A stretch of DNA of 64,000 nt from Erwinia tasmaniensis Et1/99 (GTDB taxonomy: Bacteria > Pseudomonadota > Gammaproteobacteria > Enterobacterales > Enterobacteriaceae), in assembly GCF_000026185.1 (NCBI RefSeq), contig NC_010694.1, positions 2,914,001 through 2,978,000 of the forward strand, in the 5' to 3' direction. Positions within the stretch are counted from its first letter, which is position 1. Each line of letters opens with the position of its first letter. The position numbers and the translations under genes were made by a program. Positions 27,400 to 42,067 of this stretch are shown here, piece by piece. The notes beneath the pieces are model-generated. The model searched no databases, was not told where the DNA came from, and was given only the letters and a program-made list of their open reading frames with translations.

Positions 27400-27497
27400 A
27401 CCGATTCTGTACTGATATCAGAAAACGTCTGATTTCAGGTGTATCACCTTTACCTTGTCAGGGGTAAAGTCACGACCAGATAACTGGTCTTGATTTG

Positions 27498-27617
27498 ATG
27501 CCTGGCAGTTCCCTACTCTCGCATGGGGAGACCCCACACTACCATCGGCGCTACGGCGTTTCACTTCTGAGTTCGGCATGGGGTCAGGTGGGACCACCGC
27601 GCTAAAGCCGCCAGGCA
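27498..27617 (-). rRNA. rrf: 5S rRNA
   Basis: A 120-base match to the enteric 5S gene: it starts TGCCTGGCGGC and ends CTGCCAGGCAT on the minus strand, with the two ends complementary. Confidence 0.97.
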
Positions 27618-27823
27618 AATTCTTTGTGCTCTGTCCTGTGTCTTTTGCGCTGATGCCGCGTTGGCCGCCCTCGCGTCACTCTGTCACATACTGATGTATG
27701 CTCCTTCATGCCGTCTCGGTTGCCGCCTTGCCTCAGCGCAAAATCCTTCGGACTCGATTCCGGTGAACAAGCTGAAAATATCTTTACGTCTCTCAACACA
27801 ACCCAGAACGCTTCTGGCGTTGT

Positions 27824-30730
<2,907 letters not shown>

Positions 30731-30936
30731 TCACAACCCACAAGCGTCCCGAAAGACGTGTGTCGGTCGTAAGCATTTGAGAGACTCGAACGTATCGTTG
30801 ATTTCATTCTTATTACGGAGAATGAATACGACACGTCGTTTCAATTTTCAGCTTGTTCCGGATTATTAAAGAGCATAATACTTCGCAGCATACTGTTAGA
30901 CAGTATGCTCTGAAGTATTGAAATAGAAAAACCATA

Positions 30937-31012
30937 TGGTGGAGCTAAGCGGGATCGAACCGCTGACCTCCTGCGTGCAAGGCAGGCGCTCTCCCAGCTG
31001 AGCTATAGCCCC
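30937..31012 (-). tRNA. alaV: tRNA-Ala (TGC)
   Basis: A 76-base cloverleaf in the 16S-23S spacer, starting GGGGCTATAGCTC, with anticodon TGC in CCTTGCACG and encoded CCA. Confidence 0.97.
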
Positions 31013-31160
31013 ATACGGTCTTACAGAAACCTTTTTCTACCAGGAGTCACATTGTTTTTCGTTAATAAAAACAATGTAATTCGTGCTCAGGCAAGGCATG
31101 TATGAGGGAAGTTTACTTAGAGTAAACGACCGAGTACATAACGCCGCATGAGTGCGAATT

Positions 31161-31237
<77 letters not shown>

Positions 31238-31310
31238 GTAGAGGTTTTTCTGCTCGTTACTTTTTCATCAGACAATCTGTGTGGACACTGCGCCGGAAGG
31301 TATCTTCAGG

Positions 31311-32850
<1,540 letters not shown>

Positions 32851-33006
32851 AAAGTTCGATTTGCTGAAACAAGTTCAGCGATGCTCAATCGTAAAACGTC
32901 ATAATGAATGTCATTATGTGTTCACTCATGAGGCTTGATATTTTTTTGACACCCGGAAGTGTCTGATATCAATCCTGCGAGTGCCCACACAGATTGTCTG
33001 ATAAAT

Positions 33007-33019
33007 TGTTAAAGAGCGG
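33007..33019 (-). promoter_or_regulatory. rrn leader boxA antitermination element
   Basis: The minus strand reads GCTCTTTAACAA ahead of the 16S processing stem, the enteric boxA. A second copy, GCTCTTTAATAA, precedes 23S near 30862-30873. Confidence 0.8.
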
Positions 33020-33056
33020 TGCGAACAGTGCCGGAGCTTCCTGTCGCGAGGTGGCG

Positions 33057-33085
33057 TATACTACGCTTTCCTCCTTCGGAGTCAA
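33057..33085 (-). promoter_or_regulatory. rrn P2 promoter
   Basis: The minus strand reads TTGACT (33080-33085), a 16-base gap and TAGTAT (33058-33063), followed by the ACGCCACC GC-rich discriminator typical of rrn P2. Confidence 0.8.
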
Positions 33086-33178
33086 CCTCTTTTTGAGAAG
33101 TTTTTCCGGCGATTCAGAACTTCCTGAACCTCTCAACACGCTGGCCTGTAAGCCGTTGTTCCGTGTCGATGGAGGCGC

Positions 33179-33206
33179 ATTATAGGGAGTTTCTGAAGGC
33201 TGACAA
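33179..33206 (-). promoter_or_regulatory. rrn P1 promoter
   Basis: The minus strand reads TTGTCA (33201-33206), a 16-base gap, TATAAT (33179-33184) and the stringent-type discriminator GCGCCTCC. An AT-rich stretch upstream (33210-33280) could be the UP element and Fis region. Confidence 0.9.
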
Positions 33207-33287
33207 GGGTTAATCGCAAAAAACTTTCCAACCGTTCAAATTCCAGCCAAAAAACCATTATTAGACGTTTTTTTGCCGCTTTAATAA

Positions 33288-33316
33288 ACAAAAATGGGCC
33301 TGTGGCCCATTTTTGT
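33288..33316 (-). terminator. clpB terminator
   Basis: ACAAAAATGGGCC (33288-33300), loop TGT, and a perfect complementary arm to 33316, immediately after the clpB stop and upstream of rrn P1. Confidence 0.9.
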
Positions 33317-33322
33317 TGCTTA

Positions 33323-35902
33323 TCATGATGACTGATGGGCCACGATAACCCCATCCTTCACATCCATTTCGATGATTTTACCAGGCTGTAACGCCCCGGA
33401 AAGGATCTGCTGTGCCAACGGGTTTTCAATCTGCTGTTGGATTGCTCGCTTCAAAGGCCTTGCACCATATACTGGGTCGTAGCCGTTTTCTGCCAACTGC
33501 TGAAGGGCGGCATCTGAAATATGCAGCGTGTAGCCACGCTCTTCCAGGCGCTGATAAAGTCGTTGCAGCTGAATCCGCGCAATAGAAGCAATATGCTGTT
33601 CACCCAGCGGATGAAATACCACCAGCTCATCGATACGGTTAATAAACTCCGGACGGAAGCTGTGGCTAACCACCGACATCACCAGCTCTTTCATTTCGCC
33701 ATAGCTTAACGCGCCAAAACGTTCCTGAATCAGATCGGAACCCAGGTTAGAGGTCATGATGACCACCGTATTACGGAAGTCGACCGTTCTGCCCTGCCCG
33801 TCCGTCAGGCGTCCGTCATCCAGCACCTGCAACAGGATATTGAATACATCGGGGTGTGCCTTCTCAACTTCATCCAGCAGGATCACTGAATACGGGCGGC
33901 GGCGTACTGCTTCGGTCAGATAGCCCCCCTCTTCATAGCCAACGTACCCCGGAGGAGCCCCCACCAGGCGCGATACCGAATGTTTTTCCATAAACTCCGA
34001 CATATCAATACGTACCATGGCATCGTCACTGTCGAACATAAAGTTAGCCAGCGCCTTACACAGCTCAGTTTTACCTACCCCTGTCGGGCCGAGGAACAGA
34101 AATGAGCCAATCGGTCGGTTAGGGTCGGCCAGCCCGGCGCGGCTACGACGAATGGCGTTCGATACGGCTTCCACCGCTTCCTGCTGCCCGATAACCCGCG
34201 TATGCAGCTCCTGCTCCATACGCAGCAGCTTGTCGCGTTCACCTTCCATCATGCGCGCCACCGGAATACCGGTCCAGCGGGCCAGCACATCGGCAATCTC
34301 AACGTCCGTGACACGATTTCGCAGCAAACGCATGGTTTTGCCTTCGGACTGGGTTGCTGCCGCCAGCTGTTTTTCCAGCTCTGGAATTTTGCCGTACTGG
34401 AGTTCAGACATCTGGCCCAGATCGCCCTGGCGGCGAGCCTGTTCCATGTTCAGTTTCGCCTGCTCCAGCTCAGCTTTAATATGCTGGGTACCGGAAAGCG
34501 ATGCTTTTTCTGCCTTCCACTCTTCTTCCAGCTCGGAGTATTCACGTTCTTTCTGGTTCAGTTCGCCTTCGAGCATCTCAAGACGCTTGATACTGGCATC
34601 GTCGGATTCTTTCTTCAGCGCCTGCTGCTCCAGCTTAAGCTGGATGATGCGCCGCTCCAGGCGGTCCAACGACTCCGGCTTCGAGTCGATCTGCATGCGG
34701 ATACTCGATGCCGCTTCGTCAATCAGGTCAATCGCCTTATCCGGCAGCTGACGATCGGCAATATAGCGGTGCGACAGCGTCGCCGCCGCCACGATAGCCG
34801 GATCGGTGATCTGCACATGATGATGCAGCTCATAGCGTTCTTTCAGTCCACGCAAAATGGCGATGGTATCTTCCACGCTGGGCTCGGCAACGAAGACTTT
34901 CTGGAAACGGCGTTCAAGCGCAGCATCTTTTTCAATATACTGACGGTACTCATCGAGCGTGGTTGCCCCAACGCAATGCAGCTCGCCACGCGCCAGCGCG
35001 GGTTTCAGCATATTGCCAGCATCCATTGCGCCATCGGCTTTTCCTGCGCCTACCATGGTATGCAGCTCGTCAATAAACAGTATGACGTTACCTTCCTGCT
35101 TGGACAGGTCGTTAAGCACGCCTTTCAACCGTTCTTCAAATTCACCACGGTATTTTGCCCCGGCCACCAGCGCCCCCATATCCAGGGACAGCACCCGGCG
35201 CCCCTTCAGTCCTTCAGGAACTTCGCCGTTAATGATCCGCTGGGCAAGGCCTTCAACAATGGCGGTTTTACCTACGCCCGGCTCACCGATCAGCACCGGG
35301 TTGTTTTTAGTACGGCGCTGTAGCACCTGAATGGTGCGGCGGATCTCTTCATCGCGACCAATCACCGGGTCGAGCTTGCCCTGTTCGGCACGCTCGGTCA
35401 GATCGACCGTATATTTCTTCAATGCCTGACGTTGATCTTCTGAACCCTGATCGTTCACGTTTTCTCCTCCGCGCATCTGGTCAATGGATTTGGACAGCTT
35501 ATCGCTGGTCGCACCGTGGGATTTCAGCAAATCCGCCAGCGATCCGCGGGAGTCAAGCGCCGCCAGGATGAAAAGCTCTGATGAAATGAAATTATCTTTG
35601 CGCTTCTGCGCCAGTTTGTCGCACAGGTTAAGTACCCTGACCAGGTCGGCAGAGGGTTGAACGTCACCACCAGCGCCTTCTACCTGTGGCAGACGGCTGA
35701 TGGCCTGTTCGATGGCGCGACGCAGTGAAGAAAGATCGATGCCTGCGGCGGTCAGTAAAGGGCCAACGGATCCTCCTTCCTGAGTGAGAAGCGCGCTCAT
35801 CAGGTGCAGAGGTTCGATGAATTGATTATCGCGACCAAGAGCCAAAGACTGGGCATCGGCAAGGGCCAGTTGGAATTTGTTAGTAAGACGATCCAGACGC
35901 AT
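33323..35902 (-). CDS. clpB: ClpB disaggregase
   Basis: An 859-residue Hsp100 ATPase (E. coli 857). The order is: N-terminal Clp repeat domain ([18 protein letters not shown]), NBD1 with Walker [16 protein letters not shown], the long coiled-coil middle domain about residues 410-525 ([12 protein letters not shown]...), and NBD2 with Walker [16 protein letters not shown] and the pore loop GYVGYEEGG. It works with DnaK to rescue aggregated proteins. An internal start in the family gives a shorter form; this was not assessed here. Upstream lies a heat-shock promoter. Confidence 0.98.
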   Translation of the reverse strand: MRLDRLTNKFQLALADAQSLALGRDNQFIEPLHLMSALLTQEGGSVGPLLTAAGIDLSSLRRAIEQAISRLPQVEGAGGDVQPSADLVRVLNLCDKLAQKRKDNFISSELFILAALDSRGSLADLLKSHGATSDKLSKSIDQMRGGENVNDQGSEDQRQALKKYTVDLTERAEQGKLDPVIGRDEEIRRTIQVLQRRTKNNPVLIGEPGVGKTAIVEGLAQRIINGEVPEGLKGRRVLSLDMGALVAGAKYRGEFEERLKGVLNDLSKQEGNVILFIDELHTMVGAGKADGAMDAGNMLKPALARGELHCVGATTLDEYRQYIEKDAALERRFQKVFVAEPSVEDTIAILRGLKERYELHHHVQITDPAIVAAATLSHRYIADRQLPDKAIDLIDEAASSIRMQIDSKPESLDRLERRIIQLKLEQQALKKESDDASIKRLEMLEGELNQKEREYSELEEEWKAEKASLSGTQHIKAELEQAKLNMEQARRQGDLGQMSELQYGKIPELEKQLAAATQSEGKTMRLLRNRVTDVEIADVLARWTGIPVARMMEGERDKLLRMEQELHTRVIGQQEAVEAVSNAIRRSRAGLADPNRPIGSFLFLGPTGVGKTELCKALANFMFDSDDAMVRIDMSEFMEKHSVSRLVGAPPGYVGYEEGGYLTEAVRRRPYSVILLDEVEKAHPDVFNILLQVLDDGRLTDGQGRTVDFRNTVVIMTSNLGSDLIQERFGALSYGEMKELVMSVVSHSFRPEFINRIDELVVFHPLGEQHIASIARIQLQRLYQRLEERGYTLHISDAALQQLAENGYDPVYGARPLKRAIQQQIENPLAQQILSGALQPGKIIEMDVKDGVIVAHQSS

Positions 35903-35939
35903 AATTTCCCCCTATCAGGTCAAATTGCTACTGGAGATT

Positions 35940-35967
35940 AAATGAGGTCAATCCTCAAATTTTCAAG
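35940..35967 (-). promoter_or_regulatory. sigma-32 heat-shock promoter of clpB
   Basis: The minus strand reads CTTGAAA (35961-35967), 13 bases, then CCTCATTT (35940-35947), matching CTTGAAA-N11-16-CCCCATNT with one mismatch, ahead of the clpB start at 35902. Confidence 0.82.
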
Positions 35968-36027
35968 TTAAATGACCGGATATTTTGGAGAAAAAAACAC
36001 CATTCCAGACCGTCTTATGGCGCTAGG

Positions 36028-36756
36028 TTATATCAGCCAGATCAAACTTGCCATACGCCCGGTAACACCATCGCGTCTGTAGGAGAAAAATTGCTCACGA
36101 AGCGTCAGGGTGCATTGGCCACTATCCCAGACCTGGCGCACTCCGCAGGCTTCCAGACGTTGTTTTGCAAGGAGTCCGAGATCGGCATAAAACTTTTCTC
36201 CCTGGGGACGAAAAGCGGCCGTAGCTGCCCGATCCTTAGCCAAAAATGCCTCGCGAACTTCGCGCCCAACCTCAAATGCTCCCGGACCAATCGCCGGGCC
36301 TAACCACGCAACAATTTGCGATGGCGGGGCAGAAAACGCACTTATCGTGGCTTCTAACACGCCGTCACACAGGCCGCGCCAGCCGGCATGAGCCGCAGCC
36401 ACTTCCCGACCATCCAGCGAACAGAACAAGACCGGCAAGCAGTCCGCTGTCATCACCGCACAGACTACGCCAGGCGTGCAGGTATAGGCGGCATCAGCAC
36501 GCAGTGAGGAAGGAACCTTCCAGTCGAGCGTTAAGACATCGGTGCCGTGTACCTGCTCAAGCCATTGTGGCATTGAGGGCAAATCGGCAAACTCCAACAG
36601 GCGCTGACGATTCATCTGCACATGCTGCAACTCATCACCAACATGAGCGCCCAGGTTCAGGCTATCCCAGGGGGCCTGACTGATGCCGCCCCGGCGCGTG
36701 CTGTTTACCGCACGGACGTTAGCAGGAGCGGACCACTGCGGTACGATGAGATCCAT
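36028..36756 (-). CDS. pgeF: purine nucleoside phosphorylase / peptidoglycan editing factor PgeF (YfiH)
   Basis: A 242-residue DUF152/Cu-oxidase_4 protein. Motifs are GGISQAPWDSLNLGAHVGD, PQWLEQVHGTDVLTL, VCAVMTADCLPVLFCS (Cys ligand) and AAAHAGWRGLCDGVLE (His ligand), ending in YRRDGVTGRMASLIWL. The start shares a base with the rluD stop, the order rluD-yfiH found in E. coli. Family members have been described as nucleoside phosphorylases/adenosine deaminases and as factors preventing faulty muropeptide incorporation; which applies here is not shown. Confidence 0.93.
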   Translation of the reverse strand: MDLIVPQWSAPANVRAVNSTRRGGISQAPWDSLNLGAHVGDELQHVQMNRQRLLEFADLPSMPQWLEQVHGTDVLTLDWKVPSSLRADAAYTCTPGVVCAVMTADCLPVLFCSLDGREVAAAHAGWRGLCDGVLEATISAFSAPPSQIVAWLGPAIGPGAFEVGREVREAFLAKDRAATAAFRPQGEKFYADLGLLAKQRLEACGVRQVWDSGQCTLTLREQFFSYRRDGVTGRMASLIWLI

Positions 36757-37733
36757 TACCAGTCCAGCTGCTCTTTAAACATTTCGGTATCCGCTTTCAG
36801 GGCATCGATCAGATCGACCATATCCTGCGGCAGCGGCGCATGCCATTCCATCTCAATTCCGGAAATCGGGTGGTAAAGACGCAGCATCGTCGCGTGAAGC
36901 GCCTGACGATCGAAAGCCCGCAGGGTGGTAATAAAAGCCTCCGATGCCCCCTTTGGTGGACGAGGACGACCACCGTACAGCGGATCGCCTACCAGCGGAT
37001 GGCTGATATGCGACATATGAACGCGGATCTGGTGAGTACGACCGGTTTCCAGACGCAGCCGCAGCCGCGTATGTGCACGAAAATGCTCCATGATGCGGTA
37101 GTGGGTCGTGGCAGGTTTACCCATTGGGTGCACTGCCATATGCGTACGCTTGGTCGAATGACGGCTGATCGGCTGATCGACCGTGCCGCCTGCCGTCATC
37201 CGCCCGATCGCTACCGCTTCATATTCACGGGTGATTTCACGGCGTTGTAAGGCATCGACCAGATGTGTTTGTGCCGGAACGGTTTTCGCTACCACCATCA
37301 GACCGGTGGTATCTTTGTCCAGACGGTGCACAATACCTGCACGAGGAACGTCGGCAATGGCGGGGAAATGGTATAACAAGGCGTTAAGCACGGTGCCATC
37401 AGGGTTCCCTGCACCGGGATGCACCACCAAATCACGCGGTTTATTGATCACCAGAATATCGTCGTCTTCATAAACGATGTTCAGAGGGATATCCTGTGCT
37501 TCCCAGCGGGCCTCTTCTTCGATTTCTGCATCGATGCTAATTTGCTCGCCGCCGAGGACTTTTTCCTTCGGTTTATCGATTATTGTATCGTTGACGGTAA
37601 TGCGCCGGTCGAGAATCCACTCTTTTATGCGAGAACGTGAATAATCAGGGAACAATTCGGCCAAAGCCTGATCTAAGCGTTGTCCGAGTTGCGATTCGGA
37701 TACCGTTGCATTGAGTTTTACTTGTTGTGCCAT
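36756..37733 (-). CDS. rluD: 23S rRNA pseudouridine synthase RluD
   Basis: A 325-residue RluA-family synthase with an N-terminal S4 domain (GQRLDQALAELFPDYSRSRIKEWI, about residues 17-40) and the catalytic loop GIVHRLDKDTTGLMVVAKT containing the essential Asp. The late motif GRTHQIRVHMSHISHPLVGD is conserved. It modifies helix 69 of 23S rRNA (positions 1911, 1915 and 1917 in E. coli). It is divergent from bamD and followed by pgeF. Confidence 0.97.
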   Translation of the reverse strand: MAQQVKLNATVSESQLGQRLDQALAELFPDYSRSRIKEWILDRRITVNDTIIDKPKEKVLGGEQISIDAEIEEEARWEAQDIPLNIVYEDDDILVINKPRDLVVHPGAGNPDGTVLNALLYHFPAIADVPRAGIVHRLDKDTTGLMVVAKTVPAQTHLVDALQRREITREYEAVAIGRMTAGGTVDQPISRHSTKRTHMAVHPMGKPATTHYRIMEHFRAHTRLRLRLETGRTHQIRVHMSHISHPLVGDPLYGGRPRPPKGASEAFITTLRAFDRQALHATMLRLYHPISGIEMEWHAPLPQDMVDLIDALKADTEMFKEQLDW

Positions 37734-37867
37734 AAATAAGCAGCTTCTTTGTTAACGTTGGGTTTTCACGGCGATGCCGTTTAATATAATGTGCTATCGT
37801 ACCTGGTCACTACATGAAGCTTAACGGACAGCTTCCTGAATAACACTCTGAGGATAAGCAAATCGTC

Positions 37868-38599
37868 ATGACGCGTATGAAATATCTGGTGGCTGCAGCC
37901 ACGTTGAGCCTGGCATTAGCTGGATGTTCCGGCTCCAAGGATGTGGTGCCTGACAGCCCACCTTCCGAGATTTATGCCACTGCCCAGCAAAAACTGCAGG
38001 ACGGTAACTTTAAAGGAGCAATAACGCAACTGGAAGCGCTCGATAACCGCTATCCGTTCGGCCCATACTCCCAGCAAGTTCAGCTTGATCTGATCTACGC
38101 TTATTACAAAAATGCCGATTTGCCGCTGGCACAGGCCGCTATTGACCGCTTTATGCGCCTGAACCCGACCCATCCGAACATTGATTACGTCATTTATATG
38201 CGTGGTCTGACGGATATGGCGCTGGACGACAGCGCACTGCAGGGCTTCTTTGGTATCGACCGCTCCGATCGAGACCCGACCCATGCGCGTGATGCTTTCA
38301 AAGACTTCTCGCAGCTGCTGCGCGGCTATCCAAACAGTCAGTACGCAACCGATGCACATAAGCGCCTGGTGTTCCTGAAAGACCGCCTGGCAAAATATGA
38401 GCTCTCCGTGGTTGAATTCTACACTAAACGCGGGGCTTATGTTGCAGTGGTTAATCGCGTAGAACAGATGCTGAAAGATTACCCGGATACCCAGGCGACT
38501 CACAAAGCTCTGCCACTCATGGAAAATGCATACCGCCAACTGCAGCTGAATTCACAAGCCGAGCGTGTAGCTAAAATTATTGCCGCTAATCAAGCCTGA
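37868..38599 (+). CDS. bamD: outer membrane assembly lipoprotein BamD
   Basis: A 243-residue lipoprotein. The lipobox LALAGC (Cys about residue 20) follows a short signal. The rest consists of TPR-type helices: [36 protein letters not shown], then [29 protein letters not shown] and [23 protein letters not shown]. BamD is the essential partner of BamA in outer-membrane protein insertion. It is divergent from rluD, as in E. coli. Confidence 0.97.
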   Translation: MTRMKYLVAAATLSLALAGCSGSKDVVPDSPPSEIYATAQQKLQDGNFKGAITQLEALDNRYPFGPYSQQVQLDLIYAYYKNADLPLAQAAIDRFMRLNPTHPNIDYVIYMRGLTDMALDDSALQGFFGIDRSDRDPTHARDAFKDFSQLLRGYPNSQYATDAHKRLVFLKDRLAKYELSVVEFYTKRGAYVAVVNRVEQMLKDYPDTQATHKALPLMENAYRQLQLNSQAERVAKIIAANQA

Positions 38600-38941
38600 G
38601 TCTTACGCCAGACAACGGCTGCGGGTGGGCCGTAAGTATATGGGAGCGATTCGATTGCTCCTATAGCCCAATAAAGGGGTCATGTTGAGTTTAGCGTGGC
38701 CCTTTTTGAATGGCTTTTCCGATACATTCTCCGCGTCAACAGACTAACATAACCCTGTTCACCTCATTTCCACTCGCCGCCGCCCTCCTCCTCTCATCTC
38801 TGCCGTCGCCATGATTTACCAGCAACACAGTTTTTATTTCCTGACAAAAAGTGACAATAAAATGTGACATACATCACGCATTTTAGATTTTTTCACGCTA
38901 TGCTTAAGTACCAAGACGGAAATGACAGAGAGGTAAGCACT
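38600..38941. other. bamD-raiA intergenic region
   Basis: No gene is seen in these 342 bases. An imperfect hairpin TATGGGAGC...GCTCCTATA at 38639-38665 may end bamD transcripts, though no T-run follows. The CRP-like site at 38863 is annotated separately. CGGAAATGACAGAGAGGTAAGC gives the raiA ribosome site. Confidence 0.6.
38863..38878 (+). promoter_or_regulatory. CRP-binding site upstream of raiA
   Basis: TGTGA-CATACA-TCACG matches the CRP consensus TGTGA-N6-TCACA with one mismatch, 64 bases before raiA. Catabolite control of raiA is an inference. Confidence 0.7.
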
Positions 38942-39280
38942 ATGGTTCTGAACATTACCAGTAAGCAAATGGATATTACTGCGGCCATTCGTCAGCATGT
39001 TGAAGACCGTCTGGCCAAGCTTGAGAAGTGGCAAACCCACCTGATTAACCCCCACATTGTTCTGTCAAAAGAGCCAAAAGAATTTGTCGCTGATGCCAAC
39101 ATCAATACGCCTAACGGTCCGCTGGTCGCCAGCGCCAAGCATGAAGATATGTATACGGCTATCAACGATCTGATCAACAAACTGGAGCGCCAGCTGAACA
39201 AAGTTCAGCACAAGGGAGAAGCGCGCCGCGCCTCCGCTAGCGTGAAAGATCTTAGCGTAGTCGAAGCTGAAGAAGAGTAA
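38942..39280 (+). CDS. raiA: ribosome-associated inhibitor RaiA
   Basis: A 112-residue hibernation factor matching E. coli Rai[46 protein letters not shown]. The ATG at 38942 is selected because an AGAGGTAAGC ribosome site precedes it and similarity starts there. The acidic tail is shorter than that of long HPF proteins. It binds the 30S subunit in stationary phase or cold and blocks translation. Confidence 0.97.
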   Translation: MVLNITSKQMDITAAIRQHVEDRLAKLEKWQTHLINPHIVLSKEPKEFVADANINTPNGPLVASAKHEDMYTAINDLINKLERQLNKVQHKGEARRASASVKDLSVVEAEEE

Positions 39281-39297
39281 GATGTCAAAACGCTGAT

Positions 39298-39322
39298 AAC
39301 GCGCCTGCGGGCGCGTTTTTTG
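39298..39322 (+). terminator. raiA terminator
   Basis: AACGCGCC (39298-39305), loop TGCG, GGCGCGTT, then a T-run. Confidence 0.9.
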
Positions 39323-39379
39323 TTGACAGAATGAAATTGCAGCGGTTACTTTACCGTTACGCAATTTATGGACACCCTG

Positions 39380-39436
39380 ATGAAACCCGTATCGTTTTTC
39401 TTCGCATTCTTTTTTACCTTCTTTACCTTCCCCTGA
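39380..39436 (+). CDS. pheL: pheA leader peptide PheL
   Basis: An 18-codon leader, MKPVSFFFAFFFTFFTFP, with nine phenylalanines, three more residues than the 15-residue E. coli PheL. An in-frame ATG at 39368 could add four residues (MDTL). Ribosome stalling on Phe codons when charged tRNA-Phe is low would free the 39440-39446 strand to form the antiterminator. It lies just ahead of the attenuator. Confidence 0.92.
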   Translation: MKPVSFFFAFFFTFFTFP

Positions 39437-39439
39437 TCA

Positions 39440-39512
39440 GGGAGGCGATTCGTCGTGTAAGAAGTCATGCGAAGACGAACAATAAAGCCTCCCCCCGGGA
39501 GGCTTTTTTTTT
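39440..39512 (+). promoter_or_regulatory. pheA attenuator (antiterminator/terminator pair)
   Basis: GCCTCCC at 39487-39493 can pair either with GGGAGGC at 39440-39446 (antiterminator) or with GGGAGGC at 39497-39503, which forms the terminator AAAGCCTCCC-CCC-GGGAGGCTTT followed by T residues to 39512. This is the alternative structure expected for Phe attenuation. Confidence 0.9.
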
Positions 39513-39535
39513 AGCGACACTGACAGGTAGCAAAT

Positions 39536-40696
39536 ATGAACCCCGAAAACCCGTTGCTGGCTCTGCGCGGTAAAATCAGCGCACTGGATGAACAACTGCT
39601 AACGCTGCTGGCACAGCGCCGTGCGCTGGCCGTAGAAGTTGCCGAAGCCAAGATGGCCACCCATCGTCCGGTACGCGATATTGACCGTGAACGCGACCTT
39701 CTTGAGCATTTGGTCGCATTAGGGAAAAGCCACAAACTCGATGCCCACTATATTACGCGCCTGTTCCAACAGATTATCGAAGATTCAGTGCTCACCCAGC
39801 AGGCTCTACTGCAAAAGCATCTGAACAATACCAACGCGCATTCGGCACGTATCGCATTTCTTGGCCCCAAAGGATCTTACTCACACCTGGCCTCACGCCA
39901 TTATGCCGCACGTCACTTTGATAATTTTATTGAGTGTGGCTGCCTGAAGTTCCACGATATATTTAATCAGGTAGAAACCGGTCAGGCTGACTACGCTGTA
40001 CTGCCGGTTGAAAACACCACCTCCGGCTCTATTACCGACGTTTACGATCTGCTACAGCAAACCAGCCTGTCTATTGTCGGGGAGATCACCATCCCCATCG
40101 ATCACTGCGTGCTGGTTTCCGGCAGCACAGACCTACAGCAGGTTGAGACGGTCTACAGTCACCCGCAGCCGTTCCAGCAATGCAGCCAGTTTGTTAACCG
40201 CTACCCACATTGGAAAATTGAGTATACGGAAAGCACCGCCGCCGCCATGGAAAAAGTCGCCGCCATGAACTCGCCAAAAGTTGCCGCACTGGGCAGTGAA
40301 GCCGGCGGTGCGCTATATGGATTGCAGGTGTTGGAGCGTAATCTTGCCAACCAGCGCCAAAACATCACCCGCTTTATCGTGCTGGCGCGCAAACCGGTGG
40401 AAGTATCGCTTCAGGTGCCGGCAAAGACTACGCTGATCATGGCTACCGGTCAGCAGGCCGGTGCGCTGGTAGAAGCCCTGTTGGTGCTGCGTAAACACCA
40501 TCTGACCATGAGCAAGTTGGAATCACGCCCCATCAACGGCAATCCGTGGCAGGAGATGTTTTACATCGATTTCCAGGGGAATTTGCGTAGCGAAGAGGTG
40601 CAGCAGGCGCTGCAAGAACTGACACCGATCACCCGCTCTCTGAAGGTGCTGGGCTGCTACCCGAGTGAGAATATTGTCGCCATCGATCCACAGTAA
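39536..40696 (+). CDS. pheA: bifunctional chorismate mutase/prephenate dehydratase (P-protein)
   Basis: A 386-residue enzyme, the same length as E. coli PheA. Residues 1-90 form the AroQ-type chorismate mutase ([29 protein letters not shown]). Residues about 105-285 are prephenate dehydratase ([38 protein letters not shown]), and residues 300-386 an ACT domain with the Phe-binding [25 protein letters not shown]. It makes phenylpyruvate and is feedback-inhibited by Phe. It is controlled by the pheL attenuator just upstream. Confidence 0.98.
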   Translation: MNPENPLLALRGKISALDEQLLTLLAQRRALAVEVAEAKMATHRPVRDIDRERDLLEHLVALGKSHKLDAHYITRLFQQIIEDSVLTQQALLQKHLNNTNAHSARIAFLGPKGSYSHLASRHYAARHFDNFIECGCLKFHDIFNQVETGQADYAVLPVENTTSGSITDVYDLLQQTSLSIVGEITIPIDHCVLVSGSTDLQQVETVYSHPQPFQQCSQFVNRYPHWKIEYTESTAAAMEKVAAMNSPKVAALGSEAGGALYGLQVLERNLANQRQNITRFIVLARKPVEVSLQVPAKTTLIMATGQQAGALVEALLVLRKHHLTMSKLESRPINGNPWQEMFYIDFQGNLRSEEVQQALQELTPITRSLKVLGCYPSENIVAIDPQ

Positions 40697-40708
40697 TCGC
40701 TAAGCTTG

Positions 40709-40736
40709 CGCCAGCCTTATCAGGCTGGCGTTTTTT
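40709..40736 (+). terminator. pheA terminator
   Basis: CGCCAGCCT (40709-40717), loop TATC, AGGCTGGCG, then six T. Confidence 0.93.
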
Positions 40737-40939
40737 CTTCATCCTGATTATTCAGGCCCACGTTCGCAAGATCGTTAAGCCGGTAACGTCATGCCGCACC
40801 TGATGACATCAGCAAAATTACAGGCAGACTGGCTGGCGTCTGCGTTTCTACGGCAGACACTGTCGAGCCGACGGCGGATAAAACGTTGCCGGTATGGGAA
40901 AAAGCCAAAGCCTGGTGCAACCTCTTTTAGTATGCTCGC

Positions 40940-42061
40940 TTAAGCCCGGCTGTCGTTGGCCTGGCGTAACAGCGTGCGGCTTTCCGCCTGAAAACGGCTT
41001 GCGTAGTCGCCGAACCACTGCGCCACCTGACGGAAGCTGCCGATAAACGCCTGCTTATCACCCTGTTCCAATAGCTTAATCGCCTCACCAAAACGCTGAT
41101 AGTAGCGCTTAATCAGCGCCAGGTTGTTTTCCGAGGACATGATGATATCCGCATAGAGCTGCGGATCCTGAGCGAACAGTCGACCAACCATGGCCAACTC
41201 CAGACGGTAAATGGGCGATGAGAGCGCCAGCAGCTCCTCCAGATTGACATTTTCTTCAGCCAGGTGCAGACCATAGGCAAAGGTAGCGAAGTGGCGCAGC
41301 GCCTGGATAAACTCCATATTCTGATCGTGCTCCACCGCACCAATGCGATGCAGGCGGGCTCCCCAAACCTGAATCTGGTCAAGGAACCAGCGGTAGGCTT
41401 CCGGCTGCCGACCATCGCACCACACCACCAGCTGCTTCGCCAGGCTTCCGCTGTCCGGGCCAAACATCGGGTGTAAACCCAATACCGGGCCCGAATGCGC
41501 AGCCAGCATAGCCTGCAGCGGTTTATTCTTCACGGAGGCGAGATCAACCAGAATGCAGTCCTGTGCCAGCGGCGGCAGCTCGCCAATCACCTTTTCAGTT
41601 AAATGGATAGGCACGCTAATGATCACCATACCGGCGTCAGCAAGCAGGCTTTCTGCATTATCCCAGTCGTCTTTGTCCAGAATTTTCACCCGATAGCCGG
41701 ACAGGGTTAGCATCTTTTCAAACAGCCGCCCCATCTGCCCTTTCCCGCCAACAATCACCACCGGGCGCAGTTCGGGGCATAACGTTTTAAAGCCTTTATC
41801 GTTTTCACTGGTATACGACTCACGCATCACCCGGCGCAGAATGTCCTCGATAAGGTCAGGCGGCACTCCCAAATTTTCAGCTTCTTTGCGACGCGAGGCC
41901 AGCATAGTCGCTTCGCGTTCAGGCACGTAAATCGGCAGCCCGTGGCGGCTTTTTACCTCACCGACTTCCGCCACCAGCGACAGCCTTCTGGACAGGAGAT
42001 CCAGCAGCGCTTTATCCACTTCATCAATTTGATCGCGTAGCGCGCTCAGTTCAGACACCAT
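40940..42061 (-). CDS. tyrA: bifunctional chorismate mutase/prephenate dehydrogenase (T-protein)
   Basis: A 373-residue enzyme, the same length as E. coli TyrA. The N-terminal mutase [38 protein letters not shown] is followed by a nucleotide-binding dehydrogenase domain beginning [23 protein letters not shown] (glycine-rich NAD loop, about residues 101-123) and by the [10 protein letters not shown] active-site motif. It produces 4-hydroxyphenylpyruvate for tyrosine. It lies 6 bases after aroF, so the two form the TyrR-regulated operon. Confidence 0.98.
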   Translation of the reverse strand: MVSELSALRDQIDEVDKALLDLLSRRLSLVAEVGEVKSRHGLPIYVPEREATMLASRRKEAENLGVPPDLIEDILRRVMRESYTSENDKGFKTLCPELRPVVIVGGKGQMGRLFEKMLTLSGYRVKILDKDDWDNAESLLADAGMVIISVPIHLTEKVIGELPPLAQDCILVDLASVKNKPLQAMLAAHSGPVLGLHPMFGPDSGSLAKQLVVWCDGRQPEAYRWFLDQIQVWGARLHRIGAVEHDQNMEFIQALRHFATFAYGLHLAEENVNLEELLALSSPIYRLELAMVGRLFAQDPQLYADIIMSSENNLALIKRYYQRFGEAIKLLEQGDKQAFIGSFRQVAQWFGDYASRFQAESRTLLRQANDSRA

Positions 42062-42067
42062 AACTCG

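Noticed and set aside
31013..31160. Possible extra gene in the 16S-23S spacer
   Set aside because: The spacer between the two tRNAs has only processing and boxA-like sequence; no frame of interest.
34202..35323. Long open frame of 373 codons on the strand opposite clpB
   Set aside because: It is the antisense shadow of a highly conserved gene with strong third-position bias; the protein has no recognisable domain and no ribosome site.
35903..36027. Possible small RNA (RyfD-like) between clpB and pgeF
   Set aside because: The gap contains the clpB heat-shock promoter but no terminator or sequence I could match to a known RNA.
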